A stretch of 62,729 nt of DNA from Pseudomonadota bacterium (GCA_030684355.1 JAUXTN010000087.1:1-62729), one strand, 5' to 3'. Positions 25,774-34,783 are shown, counted from the first letter of the stretch. A program made the numbers and translations. Notes: a model not told the origin generated them from the letters alone.

Positions 25774-26481
25774 ATGCGGATTCGCCTTTTGCTCCCCGTG
25801 CTCTTCCTGACGCTCGTTGCCGCCAAGGGCGGCAAGAAGAAGGGTGAGCCGGCGCCTACCCCCGCACCCGAGCCCACCGCGGCCGCGGCTCCGGTCGAGG
25901 CGGCCCCGGCCCCCGTCGAGGAAGCGCCGCCCGCCCCGCCGCCCGCCGTCAAGAACGCGGACCTCAGCATCACGATCGCCTACGCGGACGGCACCTCCAA
26001 GGCCGGCCGGGTCACCGGGATCGAGCGCACGGTCGACTTCCAGGGCGACGAAGGCTGGACCACCGAGGACGGCAAGCTCCGGCTCACGGTGGAAGCCGCG
26101 GGCACGGAGAAGCAGGTGCCCTGGAAGGACGTGAAGTCCCTCGCGGTGGCCGCCGGCAAGATCCCGGACGAGGTGGACTGCACCTACAGCTCCGACTTCT
26201 CGCCGTGGATGTACGAGTGCACTCTCCGTACGAACGTCACCGCCACGATGAAGGACGGGTCGAAGGGCACCGTCAGCAACCGGCACCGGTGGCGCTTCTC
26301 GTACGACGACGGCTCGAAGGTCGAGCTGTCCGTCTACAAGTACACCGTGCGCGAGCAGGACGACCGCGAGCTCCAGTTCGGTGACGAGGCGACCGAGAAC
26401 TTCGCCCTCTACACGAAGCTCCAGGACAAGCTCCGCTCCGACGCGAAGACCACGCTCGTCAAGGCGATCACGGTCCAGTAA
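25774..26481 (+). CDS. Exported protein of unknown function with Pro/Ala linker
   Basis: 235 residues. A signal peptide of about 17 residues (MRIRLLLPVLFLTLVAA) is followed by a Lys/Gly-rich patch and a Pro/Ala/Glu linker (residues 25-58). The remaining 175 residues form a beta-rich domain with two cysteines (VDCTY...YECTL) probably disulfide-bonded. No family recognised. A GGAG ribosome-binding site lies upstream. Only 21 bases separate it from the flippase-like gene, so co-transcription is likely. Confidence 0.65.
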   Translation: MRIRLLLPVLFLTLVAAKGGKKKGEPAPTPAPEPTAAAAPVEAAPAPVEEAPPAPPPAVKNADLSITIAYADGTSKAGRVTGIERTVDFQGDEGWTTEDGKLRLTVEAAGTEKQVPWKDVKSLAVAAGKIPDEVDCTYSSDFSPWMYECTLRTNVTATMKDGSKGTVSNRHRWRFSYDDGSKVELSVYKYTVREQDDRELQFGDEATENFALYTKLQDKLRSDAKTTLVKAITVQ

Positions 26482-26540
26482 GGCAGGCGGGGCGCGCCTT
26501 TCGGCTGCACCCCACCCCTTCATCCGTCACGCAGGTGCGG

Positions 26541-26574
26541 GGGGCGTTGCGGGGGGCTCGCCCCCCGCCCCAAG
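26541..26574 (+). repeat. Short hairpin repeat, also present inverted at 55455
   Basis: GGGGCGTTGCGGGGGGCTCG continues into CCCCCCGCCCCAAG, a GC hairpin. It lies between two convergent genes and could terminate transcription from both sides. A closely related copy in reverse orientation is inside the fatty acyl-AMP ligase gene at 55455-55488. Confidence 0.6.
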
Positions 26575-26582
26575 CATGCCGC

Positions 26583-27371
26583 TTAGAACCGCCGCTGCGC
26601 GTTGGGTGGCGTGGGGATCGGCTCCTGCGCGAGCCGCTTCGCGAGCGCCCCGACGATCACGTCGGTGTCGGCGATGTTGTCGCGCGAGAACCCCATCGGT
26701 GCGGTGGCGTTGATGACCTCGAGGCAGCCGTAGCACACGCCCTCGACGACGAGCGGCATGCACACGAGCGACCGCGTCGTGTAGCCGGTGAAGGCGTCCA
26801 TCTGCTTGAAGAAGCGGGGGTCGGCGTAGGCGTCGCGGAGGCTCACGGCGATCATGCGCTTGACGGAGAAGCCGGCCACGCCGATGTCCGGCGGGATGAC
26901 CAGGCCCGCGAGGCGGTCCGCCCCGGGCCCGAAGGCGCCCTCGAACCCGAGCCAGCCGTCGGTGTGGCGACGGAGGACGGCGCCCGACTCGGACGGGGCG
27001 AGGTCCCGGAGGGCGCCCAGCGCGCGCCGGATGGCCTCGTCGGCGGTGGGCGCGGCGAGCACCTCGTCGACGTAGTCCTCCAGCCCCACGGTGCCGTAGA
27101 CGGCGGCGTCCGGGATGATGGACAGCTCGGCCTCGCCCGTCGGCTCGTCCTGGTCCCCGAGCTCGCCCCCGATGGAGACGACCGAGTACCCGGCGCCGGT
27201 GCGCGCGTCGCGAACGAGGATGTGCCCGTTCGGCAGGGTTTCGCAGGCGATGCTGGTGAGATCGGTGACGAGCCCGAGCTTCCCGAGCCCAAGTCCTAAA
27301 GCGGTCAACCAGTTTTCAGCCTGAACGTCGACGCTGCCGGCCTGCAGCGAGTGCACACGGAACCATTCCAA
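26583..27371 (-). CDS. GAF-domain protein
   Basis: 262 residues. Residues 1-90 form an N-terminal beta-rich region beginning WFRVHSLQAGSVDVQAENW. The GAF domain (about 95-245) shows DEVLAAPTADEAIRRALGAL, GVAGFSVKRMIAV, TRSLVCMPLVVEGVCYGCLEVIN and DVIVGALAKRLAQ. No output domain is attached, so it is a sensor or ligand-binding module acting through a partner. The start is uncertain: TTG at 27371 is the longest option and lacks a ribosome-binding site, with GTG at 27356 as the alternative. Divergent from the GT-C gene. Confidence 0.7.
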   Translation of the reverse strand: MEWFRVHSLQAGSVDVQAENWLTALGLGLGKLGLVTDLTSIACETLPNGHILVRDARTGAGYSVVSIGGELGDQDEPTGEAELSIIPDAAVYGTVGLEDYVDEVLAAPTADEAIRRALGALRDLAPSESGAVLRRHTDGWLGFEGAFGPGADRLAGLVIPPDIGVAGFSVKRMIAVSLRDAYADPRFFKQMDAFTGYTTRSLVCMPLVVEGVCYGCLEVINATAPMGFSRDNIADTDVIVGALAKRLAQEPIPTPPNAQRRF

Positions 27372-27428
27372 GAGGTGGCCTTCGGTTTGCCATGCAGATT
27401 AGCTGCGGGCCGTCGGGAAGTAAAACCT

Positions 27429-29105
27429 TTGGCCTCCTCTCCCTCCGCTCGCATCGCCACAATGGCGCTCCTCCTGGTCGCGCTGGCGTTGCGACTCTGG
27501 GCACTCGACTTCGGCCTGCCGATGGCCGAGGCCCGGCCAGACGAGCTCACCATCGCGTTCCAGGCGATGAAATTCGGGCGGGGGGATCTGAACCCCCACT
27601 CGTTCAACTACCCGAGCTTCTTCAAATATCTGATGTTCTGCGTGTTCGGCGCCTGGTACGCCGTGGGGCGCGCAATCGGGCACTTCGCCGGGCAGGAGGA
27701 CTTCCTCCGGAGCTTCTTCGACGGCGCGGTCAGCTTCCGGCTCCTCATGCGCGCGTGGAGCGCCCTCGTCGGCACGCTCGGCGTCGCGCTCCTGGTGCGG
27801 TCCCCCGGCGGTCGGTGGGGCGCGCTCTTCCTCGCGGTCGCGTTCCTCCACGTGCGCGACAGCCACTTCGGCGTCACCGACCTCACCATGGTCACGCTCG
27901 CCACGGCGGCCGTCCTCGCGGCCGACACCCTGCGCCGCGACGGACGCGTCCGCACCGCGCTCCTCGCGGGGGTCCTCGCCGGCCTCGCCACGAGCACCAA
28001 GTACAACGCGGGCCTCCTGTGCGTCCCCCTCGCGCTCGCCGCCTGGCAGGCCCCGGGGCGGCCCGTGCGGCTCGTCGCGGTCGCCGCCGGCGGGATGGTC
28101 GCGGCGTTCCTCCTCGGCACGCCCTACGCGCTGCTCGACTTCCCCACCTTCGTGCACGACTTCCGCTACGAGCTCAGCCACCTCGCCACCGGCCACTACG
28201 TCGACGTCGGCAACGCGTGGGTGCACCACCTCACCGCCTCGTTGCGGTGGGGCATCGGCGCGCCGCTGCTGCTCGCGGGGCTCCTCGGGGTCGGCGTCGC
28301 GTTCGCCTCCGATCGACGGGCGGCGCTCGTGCTCTACAGCTTCCCCGTCCTCTACTTCCTGGCGATCGGGCGCGGAGAGACCGCCTTCTACCGCTACATC
28401 CTCCCGGTCGTGCCGTTCCTGTGCATAGCGGCCGGCGCGCTCGTGGGCCGGCTCCAGGCGCGCCGGGGGCTCGCATGGGCCGCGGCGCTCGCGGGGCTGC
28501 TCGCGGCACCGACCGCGCTCTCCAGCCTCCAGGCGCTGAAGCTGATGGGCGCGGGCGACACGCGCGACGCCATGGGCGCGTGGATCGAGGGCAACGTGCC
28601 GACCGGCGCCACGATCGTGCACGCGGGCGCCTACACCGGCGCGCCGATGCTCCAGCGCAACGTCGCGAACCAGACCCGCGAGTACGACGCGAAGGCGGGG
28701 CGCGCGGACAGCGCCGGGTTCCGCAAGCCCGACGAGCTCCGGTGGTACGCGCAGGCGCGGCCCATGTACGACGTGCTCTTCGTCGAGAAGGAGGGGATCG
28801 ACTTCGCGAGCCAGCGCAGCGTCGAGGCGCTCGCGGCGGACCCGCCGCCGTGGCTGCTGGTGGAGGACTATTTCCTCGTCCACTACAGTGCGGTGCCCGA
28901 CGCGGTCGTAGCGCTGGTCCGGGACCGTTACGAGCTTGTCCGCACCGAGGCCGCCACCGACGGGCCGACCGACGCCCCGGTGTTCGACCAGCAGGACGCC
29001 TTCTACCTCCCCGTCGCCCGCTTCCAGGGATTCATCCGCATGGGCCCGACCCTCCACCTCTACCGGCTGCGCCCCCTCCCGGGCGCGATGACCGGGGCCG
29101 AATGA
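27429..29105 (+). CDS. GT-C glycosyltransferase (family 39/ArnT-like)
   Basis: About 558 residues with roughly ten membrane helices. The first extracytoplasmic loop carries the acidic motif ARPDELTIAFQAMKFG (Asp-Glu), as in PMT/ArnT enzymes that use polyprenyl-phosphate sugars. It also has the STKYNAGLLCVPLALAAW helix and a C-terminal soluble region (from about 430) with YDAKAGRADSAGF. The start is uncertain: TTG at 27429 has GGGAAG 8 bases upstream; ATG at 27462 is the next choice. The final ATGA overlap links it to a flippase-like gene, suggesting joint work on a lipid-linked glycan. Confidence 0.8.
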   Translation: MASSPSARIATMALLLVALALRLWALDFGLPMAEARPDELTIAFQAMKFGRGDLNPHSFNYPSFFKYLMFCVFGAWYAVGRAIGHFAGQEDFLRSFFDGAVSFRLLMRAWSALVGTLGVALLVRSPGGRWGALFLAVAFLHVRDSHFGVTDLTMVTLATAAVLAADTLRRDGRVRTALLAGVLAGLATSTKYNAGLLCVPLALAAWQAPGRPVRLVAVAAGGMVAAFLLGTPYALLDFPTFVHDFRYELSHLATGHYVDVGNAWVHHLTASLRWGIGAPLLLAGLLGVGVAFASDRRAALVLYSFPVLYFLAIGRGETAFYRYILPVVPFLCIAAGALVGRLQARRGLAWAAALAGLLAAPTALSSLQALKLMGAGDTRDAMGAWIEGNVPTGATIVHAGAYTGAPMLQRNVANQTREYDAKAGRADSAGFRKPDELRWYAQARPMYDVLFVEKEGIDFASQRSVEALAADPPPWLLVEDYFLVHYSAVPDAVVALVRDRYELVRTEAATDGPTDAPVFDQQDAFYLPVARFQGFIRMGPTLHLYRLRPLPGAMTGAE

Positions 29106-30088
29106 GCGACGCCCAGGCCACCGACGCCGCCCCGCAGAACCTCATCGTCCGCTTCCGGGTGTGGCTCGTGTGGGGGATCGCCCTCGCGGTGCTGCTCTAC
29201 GTCGCGGGCTCGCTCTACGCGGGCATCGGCGCGGTGGGCGACGCCCTCTCCGGCTTCCAGTGGGTGCTGTTCGTGCCCGTGCTCGGCCTCACCCTCGTCA
29301 ATTACGGCCTGCGGTTCTGGAAGTGGCGCTACCTCGTGGGTCGGCTCGGCGCGCGCATCCCCCTCCGGGACGACGTCGTCATCTTCGCCTCCGGGCTCGC
29401 CATGGTCATCTCGCCCGGCCGCGCGGCCGAGCTTTTGAAGCCGTGGCTGGTCCGCGCCCGCGTGGGCGTCCCGATGGCGCACACCATCCCCGCCCTCGTC
29501 ACCGAGCGGCTCACGGACGGCATCGCGTGCCTCGCGCTCGCGGCCGTCTCCGTGTCCACCTACGCGGGGGACCGCGCCGCCTACGTCTTCGTGCCGATCG
29601 CGCTGGTCGCGGGCGGGCTCGGCGTGCTCTCGCACAAGGGCCTCTCGCTGGCGATCCTCGGCGTGCTCCGCCGGCTCCCCCTCATCTCCAAGGTGGGGGA
29701 CAAGCTCGAGGAGATGTACCTCGCGATGCGGACGTGCGTGGCGCCCGTGCCGCTCCTCCTCACGGTGGCGGCGAGCCTCGTCGCGTGGGGCGCCGAGTGC
29801 GTCGGCTACATGCTCATCTTCCGCGGCTTCGGCATCGCCGCGTCGCTCGACGTCTCCACGTTCCTCTACGCCTTCGCGACGGTGGCGGGCGGGGCGATGC
29901 CGGGCGGGCTCGGGGTGGCGGACGGCGCGCTCGTCGGCGGGGCGATGGAGCTCGTGCCGGGCGTCACCGAGGCCACGGCGGTCGCGTCGGCGCTGCTCAT
30001 CCGCGTCGCGACGTTGTGGTTCGGCGTCATCCTCGGGGCGTTCGCGCTGCTCCGCGCCGGGGCGCTCCTGGAGCCGCGCAAGGCCTGA
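29102..30088 (+). CDS. Flippase-like membrane protein (LPG_synthase_TM/UPF0104), second copy
   Basis: 328 residues with about eight helices. FASGLAMVISPGRAAELLKPWLV fits the family motif (S..SPGR.GE..K...L), AHTIPALVTERLTDGIACL is the conserved TERL.D segment, and GGAMPGGLGVADGALVGG is the C-terminal glycine motif. It matches AglD-type members found beside GT-C enzymes better than the copy at 24760. The ATG overlaps the stop of the glycosyltransferase gene, so the two are translationally coupled. Confidence 0.82.
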   Translation: MSDAQATDAAPQNLIVRFRVWLVWGIALAVLLYVAGSLYAGIGAVGDALSGFQWVLFVPVLGLTLVNYGLRFWKWRYLVGRLGARIPLRDDVVIFASGLAMVISPGRAAELLKPWLVRARVGVPMAHTIPALVTERLTDGIACLALAAVSVSTYAGDRAAYVFVPIALVAGGLGVLSHKGLSLAILGVLRRLPLISKVGDKLEEMYLAMRTCVAPVPLLLTVAASLVAWGAECVGYMLIFRGFGIAASLDVSTFLYAFATVAGGAMPGGLGVADGALVGGAMELVPGVTEATAVASALLIRVATLWFGVILGAFALLRAGALLEPRKA

Positions 30089-30097
30089 ACCGGGGCC

Positions 30098-30511
30098 CTA
30101 CGCCGTCGTGCACGCCGGGCACCGCCCGGTGAACCGCACCTCGCCGACCGCGGGGCGCCCGTCGAGCAGGAGCGTCACGGCCTCGGCGGGCACGTCCTCC
30201 AGCCGCCCGCAGACATCGCAGCAGCGGTGATGGTGCGGCGTGGTGTTCGGGTCGTAGCGCATCTCCCCGTCGGTGCCGCGCAGGACCCGGACGGCCCCGA
30301 TCTGCTCGAGGAGCGCCAGCGTGTTGTAGATGGTCGCGCGGCTCGAGACGGGGCGGCTCGTGCTCGGCAGGGCGGCGGTCACGGCGTCGAACACCTGGCC
30401 CGCGGACGGGTGTTCCAGGTTGCCGTCGAGAAAGCGCAGCACCGCCCGGCGCTGCGGGGTGAGCGCGCAACCCTGCTTGCGGAGGACCTGCTCGACCGCC
30501 TGGACGTCCAT
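30098..30511 (-). CDS. Fur-family regulator (PerR-like)
   Basis: 137 residues from the ATG preceded by AGAGGTGG. The winged helix is 1-85 (LTPQRRAVLRFLDGNLEHPS, SRATIYNTLALLEQIGAV). The dimer domain has YDPNTTPHHHRCCDVCG and a second CPAC pair at the very C-terminus, i.e. the structural zinc site. Its neighbours, an AhpD-like gene and ahpC, point to a peroxide-sensing PerR role rather than iron control; the specificity is inferred from context. Confidence 0.88.
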   Translation of the reverse strand: MDVQAVEQVLRKQGCALTPQRRAVLRFLDGNLEHPSAGQVFDAVTAALPSTSRPVSSRATIYNTLALLEQIGAVRVLRGTDGEMRYDPNTTPHHHRCCDVCGRLEDVPAEAVTLLLDGRPAVGEVRFTGRCPACTTA

Positions 30512-30631
30512 GCCACCTCTCCGTCGGGAGCGCATCGGAGGGCGCCCTGCAAGAGGGCTATCCGGAAGCGCGCCGGGCCGCCCGGATCCCCGCCCCGGCC
30601 CCCCCGCCTCGGCCCGCGGGAGGCCCGGGCG

Positions 30632-31255
30632 TCACCGTTCGAGCGGCACGAGGCCCACGATGACCGCCTGGATCCGGATCGCCTCCTCGATCTGCGGCTG
30701 CGTGGCCCCGGCATCGAGCGCCGCGCGGGCATGCGCGGTCGTGCAGCTCTTGCAGAGCAGGTGGACGCTCACCGCGGTGCAGAGGAGCTCCACCGTGGCC
30801 TTCGGCAGGTGCCCGGTCATCAGCGGGGAGGCACGCAAGTTCGCGTGCGGATCCATCCCGGTGCCGGGGAGATCGAGGAGGGTCTTCGCCCGGTAGTAGG
30901 CGTTCACGGTGCGGCAGGCGAGCGCGACCTCGACCGCGGCCCGGCGGCTTATGTCGAGCACCCCGAACGACGCGGCGAGCCCGTCCAGCCAGCGGGCGAG
31001 ATCGGGGGCGTCGGCGGCCGCGGCGGTGCCGAGGCCGATGAGCACGCGCTCGTTCCGGCCGAGCGGCGGGCGCTCGGTGACCACCCGCTCCAGGTTGAGC
31101 ATCATGTCGCGGAACAGCACGGGCGACCCGACGAGGTTGCGCAGCGCCGCCGGCAGCGGCCCAGCGCCGAGCTTGTGGTGGGCGCGCTCGTACAGCGCGG
31201 CGGTGTCCCCGGTCGCGTGGGCCTCGTCCACGCGGGGCAGGTGCGGCAGGCTCAT
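30632..31255 (-). CDS. AhpD-like/carboxymuconolactone decarboxylase-fold protein
   Basis: 207 residues, all helical. LLCKSCTTAHARAALDAGAT is the AhpD core with the CxxC redox pair and the following His; EEAIRIQAVIVG closes the motif. The N-terminal half (VALACRTVNAYYRAK) is a second, diverged copy of the fold without CxxC. It begins 9 bases after the ahpC stop and probably helps reduce AhpC or acts as a peroxidase itself. Confidence 0.85.
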   Translation of the reverse strand: MSLPHLPRVDEAHATGDTAALYERAHHKLGAGPLPAALRNLVGSPVLFRDMMLNLERVVTERPPLGRNERVLIGLGTAAAADAPDLARWLDGLAASFGVLDISRRAAVEVALACRTVNAYYRAKTLLDLPGTGMDPHANLRASPLMTGHLPKATVELLCTAVSVHLLCKSCTTAHARAALDAGATQPQIEEAIRIQAVIVGLVPLER

Positions 31256-31264
31256 GGCGGCGCC

Positions 31265-31801
31265 TCAGGTGGGGACGATGTTGTCGTCCCCCTCCTGCCA
31301 TCCGCACGCGCACAACCCCCCGCTCTGGAGCGCGTCGAGCACGCGCACGACCTCCTCCACGTTGCGCCCCACGTCGAGGTCGTAGACGGACGACCACCGC
31401 ACGCGGCCGGTCGGGTCGATGATGAAGGTGCCGCGCAAGGCGACGCCCTGCTCGTCGAGCAGCACGCCGAAGTCGCGGGCGATGCGCTTCGTCACGTCGC
31501 CGACGATCGGGTACTTCAGGTCCTGCAAGCGACCGTCCGACTTTACCCAGCCCAGGTGGCTGTTGACGGTGTCGGTCGACGCCCCGAGGACCACCGCGTT
31601 GCGATCGGTGAACTCCTCCAGGAGGTCGTTGAAGGCGACGATCTCGGTCGGACACACGAACGTGAAGTCCTTCGGGTAGAAGAACAGGACCACCCACTTC
31701 CCCTGGTCCAGGTACTCCCGCAGGGCGATGTCCTTGAAGTCGCGCCCCACCAGCGCGGGCGCCTTGAAGTCGGGTGCCGTCGAACCGACCTGGATGCTCA
31801 T
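31265..31801 (-). CDS. ahpC: Peroxiredoxin AhpC (2-Cys)
   Basis: 178 residues. The peroxidatic Cys50 is in FYPKDFTFVCPTEIVAFND. The resolving cysteine is near the C-terminus in GGLCACGWQEGD, where two cysteines (CxC) are present. VSVD-type strand GASTDTVNSHLGW and the RGTFIIDPTG strand are standard. It reduces hydrogen and organic peroxides in the cytoplasm. It heads the operon with the AhpD-like gene, and a G-quadruplex-prone tract lies about 55 bases upstream. Confidence 0.95.
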   Translation of the reverse strand: MSIQVGSTAPDFKAPALVGRDFKDIALREYLDQGKWVVLFFYPKDFTFVCPTEIVAFNDLLEEFTDRNAVVLGASTDTVNSHLGWVKSDGRLQDLKYPIVGDVTKRIARDFGVLLDEQGVALRGTFIIDPTGRVRWSSVYDLDVGRNVEEVVRVLDALQSGGLCACGWQEGDDNIVPT

Positions 31802-31856
31802 GTGTGCGCTCCCCGCAGAGATGCTAGGCCGCGCGGGGGGTTGGGCAAGGCGAGGC

Positions 31857-31879
31857 GGGGCGGGGCGGGGCGGGGCGGG
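31857..31879 (+). repeat. G-quadruplex-prone (GGGGC)n tract upstream of ahpC
   Basis: Five runs of three or four G separated by single C (31857-31879). It lies in the 92-base gap between the MopE-like gene and ahpC, on the template strand of ahpC. Confidence 0.7.
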
Positions 31880-31893
31880 CGCCCCTTGGAGTA

Positions 31894-33534
31894 CTACAGG
31901 CACTTCTGCGTGTAGTTGGACGTGTTCTCGTCGCAGCTGAACCAGTCCCAACTGCAGCTGGTCACGTACGACGCAGTGGATCCGCAGGTTGCGATGCCCC
32001 CCGCCCAGCCCGCGGTGGAGGGACAGCTCACGATGTTGTTCGTGCATCCGCCCGCGACGGCGTAGTACTTCTCCTCGCTGCTGTCGCAGTCCCAGTCGAA
32101 GCTACCGTCGCCGCGTGACGACGTGGAGTAGGTCGTGGCAGTGGGATTCGACCCCGAGTTGTAGTCGTAGCAATCCGTGTTCGTCGCCGCCGTGTAGTAC
32201 CCGTCGTAGCTACACAAACAACGCGAGGACACGGAGTCGGACCCGTATCCGTCCCCGTCGTAGTCGTAGTAGTAGTCGAAGCACCCCGAGGCGTCCCGCT
32301 CGTCCGCGGTGCCGTCGCAGTCGTCGTCCGAGCCGTTGCAGGACTCGGTCGCGGCGGGGCTGATGGCGCCGTTGCCGTCGTCGCAGTCGCCCGCGTTCTC
32401 GGTGTAGCCGTCGAAGTCGTCGTCGTAGGCGTTGGTGCCCTCGTCGACGGTGCCGTCGCAGTCGTTGTCCGTGCCATCCTCGAGCTCGGGGGCGCCGGGG
32501 TAGCTCACCGCGGAGGCGTCGTTGCAGTCGCCGACGCTCTCGGCGAGGCCGTCCCCATCGTCGTCGTAGCAGGTGGTCGTCTCGTCCACGATGCTGTCGC
32601 AGTCGTTGTCGACGCCGTCGCAGCTCTCGGTGGCGCCCTCGTAGGTCACCGGGCTGGTGTCGTCGCAATCGCCGTCGAGCTCGGACTGGCCGTCGGCGTC
32701 GTCGTCGTAGCCGACGGTGCCGTTGTCGGCGACGCCGTCGCAATCGTCGTCACGGCCGTTGTAGTACTCGGACGCGTTCGGGTTCACCGACGCGTCGCCG
32801 TCGTCGCAGTCGCCCTGGTCCTCGGTCCAGCCGTCGTCGTCGTCGTCGACCGCGCTCGCGGAGACGACGGTGAAGTAGTACTCCTCGCGCGCCGGCAGGC
32901 CCTGGCTGTCCGTGACCTCGAACGTGAGGCGGTGATCGCCGGGGGAGAGGGACTGCTCGCACTCGGCCACGCCGATGGCGTCGGGGACGGGGGTGCAGAA
33001 GACGCCGTCGACGTCGCTCTCGAAGCTCACCACGAGCGTCTCGGGGGCGTCCTGCTCGTCGGTCACCTGGACGACGAAGTTGAACGCCTCGCCTTCCTGG
33101 CCGGACTCGCCGTTGCCGGGGTGGACCACGTTGATCTCGGGGGCGTCCGGCACGTCCATGACCGTGAGGACGATGGTGTACTGGCTGCGCTCGCCGGCCT
33201 CGTCGCTCGCGGCGAGGGTGATCGCGTGGTTCCCGGGGGTGAGGGTCCCGTTCGAGTAGAGCGCGAGGCCGCTGGAGTCCGCCTGCGGGGGGTCCAGGAA
33301 GATGCCCGCGATGTCGCTCGACCAGCCGATGATGAGCTCCTCCGAGGGGGTCTGCGCGTCGGAGACGAGCCCTTGGAACGTCACGACGTCGCCCTCGTTG
33401 ACGCTGGTGCCATCGGGCGGCGACGAGATGCTCACGACCGGAGCGGAGTTGTACACGCCAAGCTTCTGGTCCCCGCCGCAGCCCGCCGTGAGGGCGAGCG
33501 GGAGCAAGAGGAGGGTGGCGATCCGGAACGTCAT
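31894..33534 (-). CDS. Lipoprotein with Ig-like regions and four MopE-type Asp-rich metal-binding repeats
   Basis: 546 residues. Signal MTFRIATLLLLPLALTAGC with lipobox Cys19. Residues 25-225 are two or three cadherin/Ig-like beta domains (PVVSISSPPDGTSVNEGD; PEINVVHPGNGESGQEGEAF). Residues of about 228-415 carry four repeats of about 46 residues, each with DDDxDG, then GDCDD, then DNDCDG/DDDCDG, the putative metal-binding motif (PF11617) named from methanotroph MopE. The C-terminal 120 residues are Cys/Tyr/Ser-rich. It is probably a cell-surface calcium- or copper-binding protein. Ends 92 bases before ahpC on the same strand. Confidence 0.85.
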   Translation of the reverse strand: MTFRIATLLLLPLALTAGCGGDQKLGVYNSAPVVSISSPPDGTSVNEGDVVTFQGLVSDAQTPSEELIIGWSSDIAGIFLDPPQADSSGLALYSNGTLTPGNHAITLAASDEAGERSQYTIVLTVMDVPDAPEINVVHPGNGESGQEGEAFNFVVQVTDEQDAPETLVVSFESDVDGVFCTPVPDAIGVAECEQSLSPGDHRLTFEVTDSQGLPAREEYYFTVVSASAVDDDDDGWTEDQGDCDDGDASVNPNASEYYNGRDDDCDGVADNGTVGYDDDADGQSELDGDCDDTSPVTYEGATESCDGVDNDCDSIVDETTTCYDDDGDGLAESVGDCNDASAVSYPGAPELEDGTDNDCDGTVDEGTNAYDDDFDGYTENAGDCDDGNGAISPAATESCNGSDDDCDGTADERDASGCFDYYYDYDGDGYGSDSVSSRCLCSYDGYYTAATNTDCYDYNSGSNPTATTYSTSSRGDGSFDWDCDSSEEKYYAVAGGCTNNIVSCPSTAGWAGGIATCGSTASYVTSCSWDWFSCDENTSNYTQKCL

Positions 33535-33575
33535 GGGGACCTCGTACAGCGCCCAGGATAGCAGGGATCACGCGC

Positions 33576-34394
33576 ATGTACGTAGCCGCCTGTCTACAGC
33601 TCCGAACGGGGGCCGACATCCCCCACAACCTCGACCGCCTCGAGGCCCTGGCCGAGCGCGCGGCGGGGACGGGCGCGGCGCTCATCGCCACGCCGGAGAA
33701 CAGCACGTTCCTCGGCTCGCCGGCGCAGAAGGTGGCCATCGCCGAGCCGATCGACGGCCGAACGCACCGGCGCCTCGCGACGCTTGCACGCCGCTTGCGT
33801 GTCCACCTCCTGGTGGGGTCCGTGGCCGAGCGGTGTGACGTTCCCGGCCTCGAGACGCACTGCTACAACACGTCGCTGCTCTTCGGCCCGACCGGCGAGC
33901 TGCTCGCCCGGTATCGCAAGCTGCACCTCTTCGACATCGACCTGCCCGGCGGCCCGACGTTCCGGGAGAGCGCGCACATCGCCCCGGGGGACGACATCGT
34001 CGCGGTCCCCACCCCGCTCGGCGTCATCGGGCTCTCGATCTGCTACGACCTCCGCTTCCCCGAGCTCTACCGCAAGCTGGTGGACGCCGGCGCCGAGATC
34101 CTCACCGTGCCGAGCGCGTTCACGCTCCAGACCGGGAAGGACCATTGGCACCCGCTCTTGCGCGCCCGCGCCATCGAGTGCCAGGCGTGGGTCCTCGCGC
34201 CCGCACAGGAGGGCCGCCACGACGAGGCCGGGCTCCGCCACTCCTACGGCCACGCGCTCATCGCGGACCCCTGGGGCACGGTCGTCGCGGAGTGCGGGGA
34301 CGGCGAGGGGTTCTGCCTCGCCGAGATCGACCTGGAGCGGGTGCGCCGGGTGCGGGCGGCGATCCCGGTGGAACAGCACCGGCGGATTCGGTAG
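33576..34394 (+). CDS. Carbon-nitrogen hydrolase (nitrilase superfamily, Nit1-like)
   Basis: 272 residues with the complete catalytic triad Glu41 (ATPENST), Lys115 (YRKLHLFD) and Cys156 (LSICYDLRFPE). The best family fit is the Nit1/deaminated-glutathione amidase group, judged from KLHLFDIDLPGG, the RFPELYRKL helix and FTLQTGKDHWHPLLRARAIE. The enzyme would hydrolyse an omega-amide such as deaminated glutathione in the cytoplasm. Divergent from the MopE-like gene, with a possible -10 (TAGCAG) 12 bases upstream of the ATG. Confidence 0.9.
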   Translation: MYVAACLQLRTGADIPHNLDRLEALAERAAGTGAALIATPENSTFLGSPAQKVAIAEPIDGRTHRRLATLARRLRVHLLVGSVAERCDVPGLETHCYNTSLLFGPTGELLARYRKLHLFDIDLPGGPTFRESAHIAPGDDIVAVPTPLGVIGLSICYDLRFPELYRKLVDAGAEILTVPSAFTLQTGKDHWHPLLRARAIECQAWVLAPAQEGRHDEAGLRHSYGHALIADPWGTVVAECGDGEGFCLAEIDLERVRRVRAAIPVEQHRRIR

Positions 34395-34471
34395 CAATCA
34401 GGAATAGCGAGATTGGCACATCGGGAACTCGACAAAACTATCGAAATCCCGGCCTCGCGCTCGAACCAGGC

Positions 34472-34783
34472 CTACCCCGGCCCCCGAATCGCCCGCGCAA
34501 GCACGACCTCTTCGTTCTCCCGCGTGGCCTCGATGATCATCCACTCGTTGTCCGGGTAGAACGCGACGACACAGCCCTCGGCCGGGCAGAAATCCAGGCA
34601 GCTCGTGCCGGTGATCATCACCTGGCCCTTGAGCCCGCGCTCCTTGACCGCCTTCTTCAGGTGCTCACGAAAGGTCGTGCTGCCGTTCATCCCGCAGGAA
34701 GGCTTCCCCGATGAGGGATCGCGCACGTTCGTGCAGACGAGAACCTGGCGGACTGCGTAGGGAGCTTTCACGGCGCGCGACAT
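34472..34783 (-). CDS. Thioredoxin-like [2Fe-2S] ferredoxin
   Basis: 103 residues from ATG at 34783. VLVCTNVRDPSSGKPSCG and TSCLDFCPAEGC supply the C ... C ... C-x3-C ligands of a Shethna-type [2Fe-2S] ferredoxin. FYPDNEWMIIE is the matching C-terminal strand. It is a paralogue of the ferredoxin at 7685. A weak TAAGGG lies 7 bases upstream. Partner unknown. Confidence 0.85.
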   Translation of the reverse strand: MSRAVKAPYAVRQVLVCTNVRDPSSGKPSCGMNGSTTFREHLKKAVKERGLKGQVMITGTSCLDFCPAEGCVVAFYPDNEWMIIEATRENEEVVLARAIRGPG

